Shown one piece after another: positions 1 to 12,080 of a stretch of 64,000 nt of DNA. The position numbers were made by a program, and so were the translations under genes. Location: assembly GCF_050908995.1 (NCBI RefSeq), contig NC_135122.1:17524501-17588500 (forward strand). Direction: 5' to 3'. The stretch's first letter is position 1, and each line of letters starts with the position of its first letter. Source of the stretch: Andrena cerasifolii (lineage: Eukaryota > Arthropoda > Insecta > Hymenoptera > Andrenidae). The notes under the pieces are model-generated. The model was not told the DNA's origin. It saw only the letters and a program-made list of their open reading frames with translations, and did not search any database.

Positions 1-431
1 CCTCGCGCAAGAAAGATTTAATTAGACAATTTAAATCATTTTCGTAACGATTTCCCGTTTACAAATAAATAAATCCATCTCTAACGATTTTGCATTTAAT
101 TTCAATTTCTATATTTGAGTTTTTAAATAGAGTTCCACTGTTCTCCATTGCCTTTACTTTTTGTTTCACTTTATTTTCTACACTTTTAATTAAGGTTTTT
201 ACAAGACATTGGTTTGCTCTCTAGTTCTTATGTCCCTAACTATCCCACTATTATGCATGAAATTTTTATATTATAAAAACCGACCGAAATATATGTGCGT
301 CTCTATTTGTATATAATAATTTCTTCCAACTATCAGGGGGCAAACAATATGCCCCTTAAATCAACCTATAACATACACCCCTAAAACGAACTAGCCCCAT
401 TTACATAACTCCTGAATGTCTCATCATATTT

Positions 432-600
432 TCTATTTCACCTTAGAAGAAAAGAGTTCACCATCGAAATTAGGAGCAGACTAAATTAAGCAGAAGAATT
501 TATCCTCTAGATTAGGGGATTCCTAAATTAGAAGAAGGAATTTATCTCTGAGGTTACGAGCGGACTAAATTAGAAGGAAAGAATTTAACTTTGAAATTAA
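432..600. repeat. 42-bp minisatellite, about four diverged copies
   Basis: Units starting with gagcRgac- or gggattcctaaattag-type sequence begin at 474, 516 and 558, exactly 42 bp apart, with a more diverged unit before 474. Each holds a ctaaatta core, then gaag and aatttat or aattta. Both strands carry stops, so the array is not coding. Confidence 0.7.
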
Positions 601-1311
601 AGGAACATTGTTCTCTAGATAGCAAGCTAGGTTACTGGGGGCAACAAACTCAAAAAGGGGAGAAAATACTGAAATTGATTGGAACCACCTCCTTTTCAAT
701 AATCGTGTATTTTAATTAAAACTTCACGTGATTGGAGTCTGTTTTGTGAACTCTCTACAATATATGAATTGGGTGAGATCCCATAACGTGGCTGCGCCCT
801 GGAGCATATTCACAAAATATCGTATGCGAAACTATCAATCAGACAACTGCCAATCAAGTGAAGTGGGCGACTCGCCACACTATGTGTATATTTAATAGAC
901 AATACAAAAAGCTCTCAGAAGTTCAGAAAGACCTGATCAATTCAATGATTTCTTCAATCAGAAATTTCACTAGGACCAAATTTCCCACATCCTTACAGGC
1001 CTAGAACTCGTTTGTCTTTCAATTCAATAGTAGTATAATATTATGTATGTAATATCTAACTGGACGTAGGCTAAGTACTCATGTAGCTTAAATCATTGTG
1101 GAACATTTATACCTATCATTCTACTTGTAGCTGAGTTCATGAATTCGACATAAACGTGAGCCAAATATTTGTCTTTCAATATACTCAATTTAATTGACAT
1201 TCTAATAAAGGCAACAGCCCTACGCCGTATTCAGTATAACGGAGATCAGTGGAGAAAGGTTAGTTTAGAGATAGTATTAAATAGATAGTTACCTATCGGA
1301 ACCGTGGCTCC

Positions 1312-1541
1312 TCACTTTGCCTGGCAGTAGAGGCGGACCCGGGCCGCGCTGTGCCCGTGCCTGAGGCCCGCAGGGCGCAGCCAGTTTCCCGGCCGCGGGA
1401 GGGTCGTGGCTCCCGTTACCCCCGGCCCGAGGCCCGAGCCGTAGTTCCCCAGGGGTCCCAAGGTGCCCATCGAGCCCTTCAGCGTGGTCATGCCCACCGG
1501 CAGGCCTGCGCTCGCTCCGTTCGATCCGTACATCTGTTGCA
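1312..1541 (-). CDS. Probable cytoplasmic-tail exon, Gly/Leu/Thr-rich
   Basis: This is a GC-rich open segment in an AT-rich neighbourhood. After a moderate acceptor (GTTTTACGGGATTTCAG) it gives two bases completing a Leu codon, then a peptide beginning QQMYGSNGASAGLPVGMTTL. It continues with Gly-rich repeats (GTLGPLGNYGSG, GLGPGVTG) to RLYCQAK and a stop. The phase fits the donor at 31062 directly. No domain is recognised; it looks like a disordered tail. The 3' end is uncertain: TGA at 1312-1314 may end the protein, or AAA|GTGAGG with exon end 1316 could be a donor leading to exons beyond the window. Isolated AATAAA- or ATTAAA-like hexamers occur on the minus strand downstream, but none is decisive. 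It could also belong to another gene. Confidence 0.5.
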
Positions 1542-3274
1542 CTGAAATCCCGTAAAACACATCAGTCCCGCCATAGCACCTGCATCTCTTCCGTTTCCGC
1601 TTCGACATTCAACGATACACCGTCATTCACTTGCTTCACCTTGACCTTCTCGTGGAGAAGGCTGTCTAATCAAATCTACTCAACAATTCCCGCAACAAGT
1701 AATTAAACTAATTCACTCGAGGATCCATTCACATATCTAAACCAACCACCTACTCTCCCTTAACTGCTTCAAATCCAAGAAGTACTGATTTTCCACAGTT
1801 AATCCATTATGATCCAGATGTATTTAGACTACATGTCTTTTGAGACTTTTCTAAATAGCAGCAGATATCATACATACATATTTCCCACCATTTTCTACCT
1901 TTTCTAAACTCGCATTATTTCTGTTCAAGGGAAATTTTCAATAAAATTTTCCAAAAAATCAATTTTTTTACATATATCTATAGTATAGTATCTGAGGAAT
2001 ATTCAGTAAAAGTTGTAAGACCAAATTCGTAACGGTATATAAAAAACGAATAAATAAAGGCTACAAAGTTTTTTTACTGCAAGTTGTATACTTTTTTAAA
2101 AAAAATCCTAAGCATCACCTATTTTTTAGCGATTTGACGAGAATGTCCCCTTAAGTGAAACATCACTCGTAAGCCATAGAAGTGTCTCGCGTGTAAGGAC
2201 ATTAACAGTTCGTTGAAATTGTCTGCTAATTCCAATGGACTCTTTTTTAATACACTGTCGATGAGAGGGTAGCGCGAAGAAGCTCTTGACAGTCCTCTAC
2301 TAAGAATGCATTTAACGTGCCCCAACTTTGGGCGCGAGGAAACGCCCTCTGCACGGATATATGCGCGGAACGTGACATGGAAAATGACTGCGGAACTTCT
2401 GGAAGTCTATGCAAGTTTCAGGAGTGTATTGGCCATGTCGAGCTGTTCATTGCTTTTGTCTAGTCGAGGCTACGTGCGCCTACTATTTTTAAAGTGGGCA
2501 TCACACAGCTTGTTTCGCGCAATGTATTATTTAAAATGATAGCTGCAACGCACCTGTAAATAATCTACAATAAATTGGATCTGGCATTATAACTTTCTGT
2601 GAGATTAAATTCATGACAATAATGAAGACATTAACGTGTAAATCTAGATTGAATTAACAGAAAAAAATTCTTTCTTTTAGAACGAGTTATAATTAGCTTC
2701 TCTTCCTGCATTCAAAGCTATTAACTTTCCCTCCAAAAATAAAGGCGCCGATAAAATCGATGAACGCATTATAAAAGCTATTTTGGATCTACCCCTGATT
2801 AGACTTCGTGGGGTTGCTATTGGCGCGAGAACCCAGCCCCGAACTGGAGTGTTATCGACAAAACGCACGTTCTCGTTTAGCGGAAGGAAACTGTTTAAAA
2901 AACCATGTACATTATGCCAACGAACGTGTACAACGTGTTCAAGTGAACGATGTTGAAAGAGGCAAACGTGATATGCATAAAATAGCAATTTTCTGCAATG
3001 CACAGACTACCTGTAATGAATGAATACTGTTGGACGACCAAGCTTATTTTATTCCTCAGTGACTAACACTTTCATTTCAAAGACTACTTTCATCCCTACT
3101 CAACTAATAACAGAACTAATATTTCTCCCCCAATAAAACATTTTAATATTGTTAGGTACATATATACGTACATTAAAAATAGAAATTTGATAGTTCACTT
3201 ATTATTAGCTGCAGCTCTGAATTATTTCTTACTAAAATTAAGGTTATCCTATTGAAGGAAATACAAAGGTGTTC

Positions 3275-3435
3275 TTAACCTGTTAACTAGGGAAGACGAG
3301 TTAACTCGTCATTCAAAAATTCCCCGCTTTGGATAAGATCAGTTGACTCACCAAGTAAATTTCACTATGTAAATAATGTCTTAAACACACACTAGGGACA
3401 CTTCTGCTTGAGAAACAACCCAGTTAGCAGGTTAA
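3275..3435. mobile_element. TTAA-flanked miniature inverted-repeat element A
   Basis: TTAA target sites (3275-3278 and 3432-3435) flank a 153-bp element whose ends are inverted: CCTGTTAACT at the left and AGTTAGCAGG at the right. A perfect 16-bp palindrome, GACGAGTTAACTCGTC, lies inside at 3295-3310. TTAA duplication with short inverted ends is typical of piggyBac-type non-autonomous elements. There is no transposase. Confidence 0.65.
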
Positions 3436-3689
3436 TAAAAAATATGTTCAAAGCCTATTTCTGCTACGAAAACAGATAATAAAAGCACGGAGAAAATGAA
3501 ACGAATTGTTCACCCTAAAAGTGACCACATTATACGCTAAATCGAAGCACAGTAAACTCAGACGTCCCCATAGCATCGACCCCAGAAAGCAAAACGAGTG
3601 AAGAACGTAGCTCACCCCTAGATACTTATCCAACATTAAATTTCATACGGTAGAATTACGATTCCACTTACTGCCTCCGTCATTCGAAT

Positions 3690-5090
3690 ACCGTGCAACA
3701 CGTGTTAGACCGAGGACACGGTCTCTGACAGTCCAGACGCGAATTTTCCAAAGTGACGCGCGAGCCTGCGTGTGAAACGGAATATGCATGAGCCGTCGCA
3801 GGATCATGTTTTCACGGGAGCTCGTCCGGGGTAATTCGCGCGCCGTGGGGGCCAGCTTTTACCCAGGATTGGCTGCAAAACCCCCGAGCAAATTTCGCAG
3901 AAAAATACGGCGCGCGTGGCACGGGAAGGAGGCGGAAAAGGGCCGTGGGAAAAATAGCAAAATGATACCGCGGTTCGGATGTCCCGCGGCAAACGACCAC
4001 GTTCACCGACTAGGGGGTCGTATCTCGAAATACCGAGTATCGATTCCCGCCAGCATGCTGACACGGAGGCCTAATTACTTTCGCGTTTCTCGCGGTCCAC
4101 GATTTTTATTTTGCTCTGACCATTTAGCTATATTTTATACCGTTCTCTGAAATGGCTTCTGTGAATAGGCTAGTCTTCGTTATGGTATATATTTTGGGCC
4201 TTATTACAAGAGTCGAGCTTGAAGGTGCTGACGACTGCACTTCGTTACGGCCATTTTTACATTAACACTTTGAGTGGCGGAAGGCTTTGAAAACTGCCCC
4301 TTTGAGGCTTTCCTGAGCGATCACTTCCGCGGGAATAGTGGGGCGCAGAAAACTCTTGGACAATACTTTCGATGCTTCCAACAAAAATATCGACGTGGAA
4401 ACGTGCGCAGGATGCAAATCTCAGGACACCCAACTAAAACACTTTTCCCAAAATTAAGCCTAGGATGAAAAAATATTATTCCACGCTTTTCATTTATTTT
4501 CAAGTAAGGAATCACCTGCTGCCCACTTGTACCATTTTTTTCGACCGCACCTTGTATAGCTGGAATGCCAATCGCGGGCCACAGACGTGTCTCGTGCGAA
4601 AAGGTCCTTACGAGTACAGAGGACCGTGTGTCAAAGTTCCAAATCGGCCCTGCCAAGCTTCCGGTGGCGTAAACTAAAAACGCCACGTGGTAGTTAACCC
4701 CAGGGCTGAAAGGAAACTGACGGGCAACGGGAGTGGTGGGGCCAGGGGATTATTATCCGGGATAAACTGTCTGAGACCGGGCATAAAACACAACGCGTTC
4801 GTACAGCGTGGATGGGCGTGTCGAGCCCTGCACTTTCGGAAGTTGGCGAACGGCAGACGTGTTAGTTGTAATTCTCCCTTGGAATACGACAACTCTTAGA
4901 AAACTGTTCCCTGAATGCATAAATCTGCGCGAACCGCGCGGTTCGTTGGGAACAAAGGCGTGTTTCGCGACGTATGTAGAACGTGCGAACGGAGTTCTTC
5001 GGTTGACTTCGCGTGGAACTTCGGGGGTGGCTTTCGGTGGAGCCAAAATTAAAGGGGAACCACATATTTGTCTTTTATTTTCTTTCTGAA
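3690..5090. other. GC-richer island in intron
   Basis: The stretch is richer in GC and CpG than its surroundings by eye, with overlapping open frames on both strands and no recognisable product. It ends at an AT-rich microsatellite. It could be conserved regulatory DNA, but nothing specific is seen. Confidence 0.35.
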
Positions 5091-5131
5091 AGGAAATTGG
5101 TTTCTTCTTTTTTGAGTAATAAAGACGATTG

Positions 5132-5161
5132 ATAATAATAATAATAAAAATAATAATAACA
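5132..5161. repeat. ATA/AAT trinucleotide microsatellite
   Basis: A run of about ten ATA/AAT triplets with one interruption. Confidence 0.8.
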
Positions 5162-6379
5162 AAATTGATGAACATCTCGATGCACAAATATACACAGTGC
5201 TGGAAATATTTATTGCACTACTGGAATAAATTTTTTATCATTTATGCCTCTGTTATTATTAGTGGAGAAATATAATTGCAAAATGCATTTATTGCAAAAA
5301 TGTGTAGCGCACTAGTTTGACCAAAATAAGGTGAATTGGAACCATTGTATCAATCATATTGCTATATAGTTGTTATTTAAAATTGTAATAATATCCTTTA
5401 GAGAATATTTTGACAGATAGGTACCTATATCTTATTTCACAGATTATTGAATCTTAGTTCATTAATTTCTTTCTCTATTTGAAATGCAAATGGAAGACTG
5501 GGCTTGATTAAAATTATGCGAAAACTGGCGATACTGATTTATTGTATTATTTATACTGCAAATTACTTCACAAGAAGTATTTGCAAGCGTTTTGGTAGGA
5601 TTTTGGTAGGAGTCACCGTTTCAACGAGTTAATATTAAATAAGCTGCAAGTCCGTCCTTGGAATCTGCTCATATTGACACATTAAAATATCGGTAGACGT
5701 TTACTTTGCAAACTTAGTTTAACCAACTCCCGCTCAGGTCGAAGTAGCTGCTCAAGGAATTCCTGACGCAAAAATAATTATTGCCAACATTGTGTGTTAC
5801 GAAATTACTTTCAAGCGAGTCAGTTATTCATGCTGCAAGTTTCTCTAAAGATAAACATATTACATAGCAACGGTGAACATCTATCGAATATCTGGCATGT
5901 ATCATGTTTAATTAATTCGATTAAATTCAAATCGAAAATACCATAGATTTTTCAATATTTCCACTCGACCAGAATATTCCTCTGCGCTTTGAAAGTCCTC
6001 AGAATATAATACGCTTCGTAATAAACGAAACCTACATGGGGGTTGATCCTATCTCCCTTTGTAACCGAATTAAAATAAATTTTATTATAGGAAAAATCTG
6101 CTCAATTTTAAGCAAAATGTTTAAATATCACCCTGCACATGCAACAATCTACCTCAGTCGTTGAATCAATCCATTGCAATTAATATATTTGTAATAAAAA
6201 ATACAAACGAGTTTTTAAATTCACCCGGTTTGTCACGAAATAAATATTATACCTACAATAGTATTAGATTACCCTACACTGGAAGTATTTCTAGTAAAAA
6301 AATGGCCCACTTAACAGCCCACACAGACACAATCTTTGCACCATCATTTTCCAAGATCATAAACATACGATTACAAAGT

Positions 6380-7030
6380 GCATACCTATAGCGAAACTGT
6401 TCCATTCGATCGAATTTCACGCGACATCACTCCGACGACTGTCCGTCGCGCTTGTTACCCCCAATTTCACGGATATTCCTTTCGCTTAGGGTCGATATTA
6501 ATTAACGGTGGGCAGGGTCGGCTGATAAATAAATTTAACGGGAAACAATCGCCGTCGGAGGCACTGGTCCGCGATCGATTATCGTTATTTTCCACATATG
6601 TACGAACAGCGAATAACAATTATTTGGCGCAGTTGTGGGAACGGGAGGGGGGGAACATAGGCGCGTCGACGCACAATTACCACTAAGCTCATTAACGGCG
6701 CGGCGCTCATTATCCGATTGCCTGATATCTATCGTAAGCTTTACACTTGCTCGTCGCTCCCCGATTAAATTTTGATAACCATCTCGACGATGGACCGCGC
6801 TTTCGAGGCGATGCACCAGCGAAATAACCATCTCGCTCGGTCGACGGCGTTTCACGAACCAGCAGAGCGTGTTCGACGGAGCCGAGGAAATTAATTGGTG
6901 ATCGTTAGCGGATGGAAAATTGTGCGAGCAACAATAACGCGGGCCGGTTTCCAGATTTCGCGATGCCCCCGATTCGTTAAGGGTGAAATTTTAATCTGCC
7001 ATCTCGTTGTACTTATTTTTAGCAGGTTGA
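6380..7030. other. GC-richer island in intron
   Basis: CpG-rich sequence with embedded homeodomain-type ATTA/TAAT cores (for example gaaattaattggtgatcg, ttaattaacgg). No coding signal is credible. A candidate cis-regulatory element on composition only. Confidence 0.3.
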
Positions 7031-9825
7031 TACGCTGCACGGGTGGATGGAGGGAATCGTGTTAGGTATCGTAAGGTAAATAAGTGATAAAGTGAATTTT
7101 TGGAAGTGTGTCAATTGTTGTTACTCTCGAATTTAGAGACAGATAAATTCATAAGTAACGAGTAGGAAGTAGCCCGGAATTCTTCAATTAAATGGAAATA
7201 ATTCTTGTGAATCCAAATTCGAATGTAGACGACTCACACGTGCGTGTTTGAAGTTAGAATTATTCATACAAAAGTAACTAATGTTCGTCAAGTATATAAA
7301 ACTTGAATTTGCACGAATTTCTGATATGTACTATCAAATTCAGCAAACTAGATTCTCAACGAATCAAAAAATAAAATTGATGTCCATAAAAAAATGTACA
7401 GTATTAAATTACCTACAATTTGATATTATAAATTTTGTTTCTACTACTGTTGACAATTTTCCCCGGAAGCTGGTGTTTCTACCCACTCTAATTATTTTGT
7501 AAAAGAAATTCTTCGAATATAGTTTCGCATTTCTACAGACTTAAATCCTTAAGTTACCCCAAAATTCTGCTTGCTGTATACACTTGTTATCGAGCTTTAA
7601 TCCCCGAGAATTCAATTTTTCCACGGATTAGCCAGTGTCCCGCATTTTTTTTTTGTTCTTATTGCCTTCGGTATCACGCGCCGACTAACGAGGGCCTCGT
7701 TAGTTGCTAACGAATTGTTTGGATACAATCCAGCTCCAAAGCGTGCTCCCCATTTGGTTAATATCCGAATCGGCGATGATTTCATTTGTATGTTTTGACA
7801 GCGCCAACTAACTTGTTTGCATCGCGTCAAAAGATCGAGCGTGAAACCTTTTAATTAGTACCATTGAAGGTATAGTAATAATGGAATGCTTCTCTAAAGA
7901 AATTTCTTTGGTACGAAGTAGAACAGGTTACTTGGAAACATGCGGCATGAATTTAAAGCAGTAATAAATTATTTTGATAAGGAAATGTGAGATCGATTGA
8001 AAAAATTACGTCCCTCAAAATACTATAAATTTCCCTAGATACACCTTCATCAATCTCGTTCATTGCGTGCGGGTGAAATAAAAAGTTCACGAATTTCTGC
8101 TCTTGCTTCATATTTTTAATTCTTTATTTCATTCAATTCTTACTGTTTATACCTTTCCTGATTATCATTCGGGTCCATAAACATTAATAAGCATACATGC
8201 GTCACTTTTCGAAGGACAGTGCGATCGTTTATCACTGTGACATTATTGCCATCGTATAATTCAGTAGGTAATAGAAAATAGTTTCTCGAAACTCCTGTAG
8301 AGTGAAATATATAAAAATTTTCCACTTAAATGTAAAGTGGACGCAACAACGCAATTGTAAATAGTTATCAATTTTTCATAACATTTAGAATTTATAAAGA
8401 TATTATTAAATTTGTACACTACTCTCACTTTAAATCTTTCACACACCTCTAATGAAGTTTAACGAACATAATATTATCAACAATGTGTAGCGAGTGAACG
8501 ATATAAGAGAATAATCGAATCATTCCCAAGCGTCTTTGATTCTTGAAATGTATCCGTGGTGACTTATACAATATGACGGATCTTGTAGTCTTAAAGTCAA
8601 CTTCAAAGAAGCCAACCACGCCACGTGCTATGGCTTCTGACCCTTTACAGTATTTTACACCACCTAAAGCCTTTACACCTTGCCCTTTTGAAGTTATAAG
8701 TTCCTTTTATCCATAAACCTTTGAAATCCTATGGAAAATCTGGAGCAATTATTAATGAACTGTACATTGAAAATGATGCTATTATTACTACTAGTTTTAC
8801 GTCATTAAAGACTTGCTTCGATGCTTAATATTTTCTAGTTCAATGTATGGAATCGTTATTATTAATAATTGGGATAAAGTACATCGCAATTGTTATCATA
8901 ATTTCCTGGATAAGATAGGAACGTTAACTGTTTACTGAAATGTTGAAATAGATACGCGAGATATCGATATCGCCATTATCGTGAAAAAATTAAATCAAGT
9001 TATTATAGAGAAGGTGTCATGGAGCTGGCGCTTTGATACTAAAAGGGTTGATTCTACATATATGAAGAAACAAGTGGGAAATATAAAATAACATTTTTTC
9101 TCACGCCACGTCCTTTTCAAAAAAGTCGATTCTGATAGCTCATGTTAAAAAACTCTGCAACATTAAATGTAGTGCAAAATGCAGATGAACTGAATCGTTG
9201 TGTAAATTAAGTCGAACTTGTACAATAACAACAAAATAATTAATATAGATTTTCTTAAAAGAAGGCTATTCTACAAATTCGAAATTTATTTCATCAAGTG
9301 ATAATATTCCTTATTATGTAATTAAATTATCCACCGAAAGGAAGCCATTATTGCTCGCTGGAAGAGATTAAATACTTAACGATTAAAACAGAATGTCGAT
9401 TAATCACGACTTTACAATCTACAGAATAAATAAAAGAATACACGTATAATACTCAAACCACTTTTCTGAAACAGTATTTACGTCACCCACTTTCTTTCAC
9501 ACTAAAACCTCTGTTACTTAAAAAAGGAACTTGATATCCTAAATTATTCATCTTCCCTCTTAATCACCTAGAAATCCTTACACGTGTAGACCCAATTTAT
9601 TATACTCTATTATGCGATATTAAATACAACCATCGTGCATGTACCCAAAACTGCTGAATGCGCGGCACAATGGGGGACAAAAAGTTTACGTAAGAGGATC
9701 ATTCACCAGCCATTAAGCTCCTCAACTCTAAAGGCTCGTCTGCGCAACCCGTACGAAGTGAACAATCGTAACACTCTTCCACCCAATAAGTTTCAACTGG
9801 AATAAGTATCAAAATACAGAATTCG

Positions 9826-9831
9826 TTTAAT
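9826..9831 (-). terminator. Candidate poly(A) signal for the lipase (ATTAAA)
   Basis: TTTAAT on the plus strand reads ATTAAA on the lipase strand, about 480 bp after the stop codon. A canonical AATAAA on the same strand is further on, at 9596-9601. Such hexamers are common in AT-rich DNA, so this is only a candidate for the 3' end. Confidence 0.2.
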
Positions 9832-10311
9832 CACCACAGGAGCTCCCAGACCCATGTATACCATCAACGTACATAGACCTAATACCACGAAAAAAACTAT
9901 GCATCACCATCGCAACTTCAACGTTTTCCTAGAGCACAGCAATTCAGTCCCTCCTATCCGCGCCGTGCGTCGTCGAATCGATAAGGAATCGGTTTCTATG
10001 TAAGCGAGTGTGCAGCACCCTCGCGCTTCTCGCCCCACGCCGCGCCGCAGCCAGGCTATCGATTAGCAGGGTGCCAGGTGGCAGGAATCTCCCTGACCTT
10101 GACACGGGCGACGTTTTTCAGTCAGCTAACTATCAGATCTGCCAACTTTCTCCAAGGATCGACGAGGAGGACCGAGCTCCTCTGCCGCGGCTCGTCCCGT
10201 TTTCGGCCTGCTATCGGGGACTGGGATCGTGTTCACAGACTCCGTCGTATATTCCCTGTTATCGGGCGAGCCCTATCTCGCGACATTAACGCGGAGCTTC
10301 TCTCGCCAGCC

Positions 10312-11367
10312 TTACAGGTACGGCATGTCCAACCGGTTCACGCTGAAGTTTCCCGTGGCGTACGGGCTCCGCCCGTTCGTCTTCACCAGGTAATAGCCCC
10401 TCTTGCTCCTGTCCACTTTATCGCCGGCTAAAACAGCCGGGTACCTCGGCGGGCACAGGCCCAGCAGATAGGAGGCGAACCCCCCGCACTGCCAACCCCA
10501 GAAACCCACTTTCGTGTTGATGGACTCCGCGAAGTACATCACCGACCTATGGTGGTCGCACTGGAACGGATTTCGCTTCTCCCAGCAGCCGGGCTGGCTG
10601 ATGCCGCCGTTCATATAGAAGTCTATGTGCCCGCTCATCTCCACTTTGCCCTGGATGAACGCATTCGTGTGGAACACGTCTACGAACTCAGCGTCCCCTG
10701 CGTCCAGCTTCTGGTCCTTGTCCACCGTGACGAACAGCGGCATGGCTGGGTCCAATCCAGTGATCCGCTGCACCACGCGCGGGCGAAGTGCGTTGGCCGC
10801 GAACGCGGGCACGTGGGCACCCAGGCTGAAGCCGATCACGTGCACGTCCAGCGCCCCCAAGTCGCTGATCCTCTGCACCAGCTGGGCCAGGCAGTCGCCC
10901 ACGTGGGGCACGTTGCGAACGACGAGGGGGTAGCATGGCGCCGTGGCCAGCCGATGCCAGTCTAACGCGATCACGTTGTAGTCGTACGTCTTCAGGTACT
11001 CGTTCCGAACATCCACCAGGTAGGACAGCATCATGTCGGAGTCGTAGCCGTGCACTAGAATCTTCGTGGGGTTCGAGGGCACGAAGTTGGTGTCCCTCAG
11101 GTTCGAGCTAGTGTCGTCCACTAGGATCTGCTGTGCCATATCCGGGTTCTTCTGCGTGTACAGGAAGAAGGTCACCTCCTTATCGGGACACGTCTGGTTG
11201 GTGTTCACCAGGCAGGGTCCTACGAAATAGTCCTTGCCCTTGGTGCCCAGGTCCAAGGTATTGCTGACGACGAATGGCCGGTTCTGGGCGGCCATGGTGG
11301 AGTGGAGCAACAAGAGGATCGTCAGGAGGTGGACGCGTAGGGCTTTCCAAGCTGTCGAGGCGTCCAT
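10312..11367 (-). CDS. Secreted lipase, pancreatic-lipase / phospholipase A1-like, single exon
   Basis: The protein has 351 residues and begins MDASTAWKAL in a good initiation context (CCAACATGG). An open frame extends 108 codons upstream, but this Met is chosen because a signal peptide follows (hydrophobic residues 13-24, likely cleavage near 26-27). Residues visible for the family are an oxyanion-hole HGY (106-108), nucleophile Ser181 in GFSLG, Asp206 in GLDPA and His272 in CDHHRS. The region GHIDFYMNGG..QPGC (246-261) is typical. There are eight cysteines after the signal peptide and sequons at N57 and N340. The segment between C261 and C270 is only eight residues, a short lid as in phospholipase A1-type members, and no C-terminal PLAT domain is present. 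The usual reaction is ester hydrolysis of acylglycerols or phospholipids outside the cell; the substrate cannot be decided here. No intron is seen. The gene lies in the large last intron of the CUB/LDLa gene, same strand. Confidence 0.93.
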   Translation of the reverse strand: MDASTAWKALRVHLLTILLLLHSTMAAQNRPFVVSNTLDLGTKGKDYFVGPCLVNTNQTCPDKEVTFFLYTQKNPDMAQQILVDDTSSNLRDTNFVPSNPTKILVHGYDSDMMLSYLVDVRNEYLKTYDYNVIALDWHRLATAPCYPLVVRNVPHVGDCLAQLVQRISDLGALDVHVIGFSLGAHVPAFAANALRPRVVQRITGLDPAMPLFVTVDKDQKLDAGDAEFVDVFHTNAFIQGKVEMSGHIDFYMNGGISQPGCWEKRNPFQCDHHRSVMYFAESINTKVGFWGWQCGGFASYLLGLCPPRYPAVLAGDKVDRSKRGYYLVKTNGRSPYATGNFSVNRLDMPYL

Positions 11368-12080
11368 GTTGGTCCGTTCCAGTGGTCCACTGCGCCACCA
11401 GCGGGAGGTTCGGAGGCTTCTGCCGTTGGGGCCGGTTTCGCTTGACTGCCGGGACAAAACTAGCGCGTGGTTCGCCCGCCAGCCAGCCGTGAGGGAAACT
11501 TCGCGTTGAATGAGCACGTACCACCTCGACGCGCTTGGAATCTCTGAAGAGGGGCATGCGCACGCGGCCCGTCTGATTAGGGGAGTTTGACGTACGACGT
11601 TCGATAAACACAGAATCGATCGAGGCTTGCCGCGACCAAGGTCGACCCCACTGGCTAAGCCCACAGCTAACTGGAGCACGGGATACTGCACTGGTGATGG
11701 CTAGTTTTGGGCCACCACTGGGCGACTCATCGGTAATCTCAACGACCAGATCTATCTCGCGGCATTGTAATGTCGTTCGGCAAAAAGAACAGTGGGAGCG
11801 ACGATCTTCGATCAATGGGACGATTGTCTGCGGGCTGGCGATAATGGCGTTGGAACGGCGCAGTGGTGGTTCCAGCGCAAACAAGTTGGAACCCTGTCGA
11901 TACGCGTTTTCCTTCCTACGTGCATGCTTGGAAAGTGGGACGCGCCCGGTGGAAATCGATGATGCCACGCGATACGATTTTACCGGCGGCACGTGTCCAT
12001 TGCGATTGTATATTTGCTATCGATTACCAATGCTGATAGTTGGCGGGATCTTTTTTTGCTTCGCTTGACTTCGCTGAACT
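11368..12080 (-). promoter_or_regulatory. GC-rich upstream region of the lipase (5' UTR / promoter candidate)
   Basis: The GC-rich character of the lipase continues about 700 bp upstream of its start and then falls sharply to AT-rich DNA near 12080. A minus-strand frame different from the lipase stays open for 270 codons (11180-11992), which GC-richness alone can explain. I found no clear TATA box. The position suggests a 5' untranslated region and promoter. The nested position within a host intron means that host transcription would read through it. Confidence 0.35.

Noticed and set aside
9030..9160. Repeat-like phrase (ggttgattctacatatatgaag, ctcacgccacgtcc, aaaaaagtcgattctgatagctc)
   Set aside because: Familiar as insect repeat style only; no structure in the sequence to support a call.
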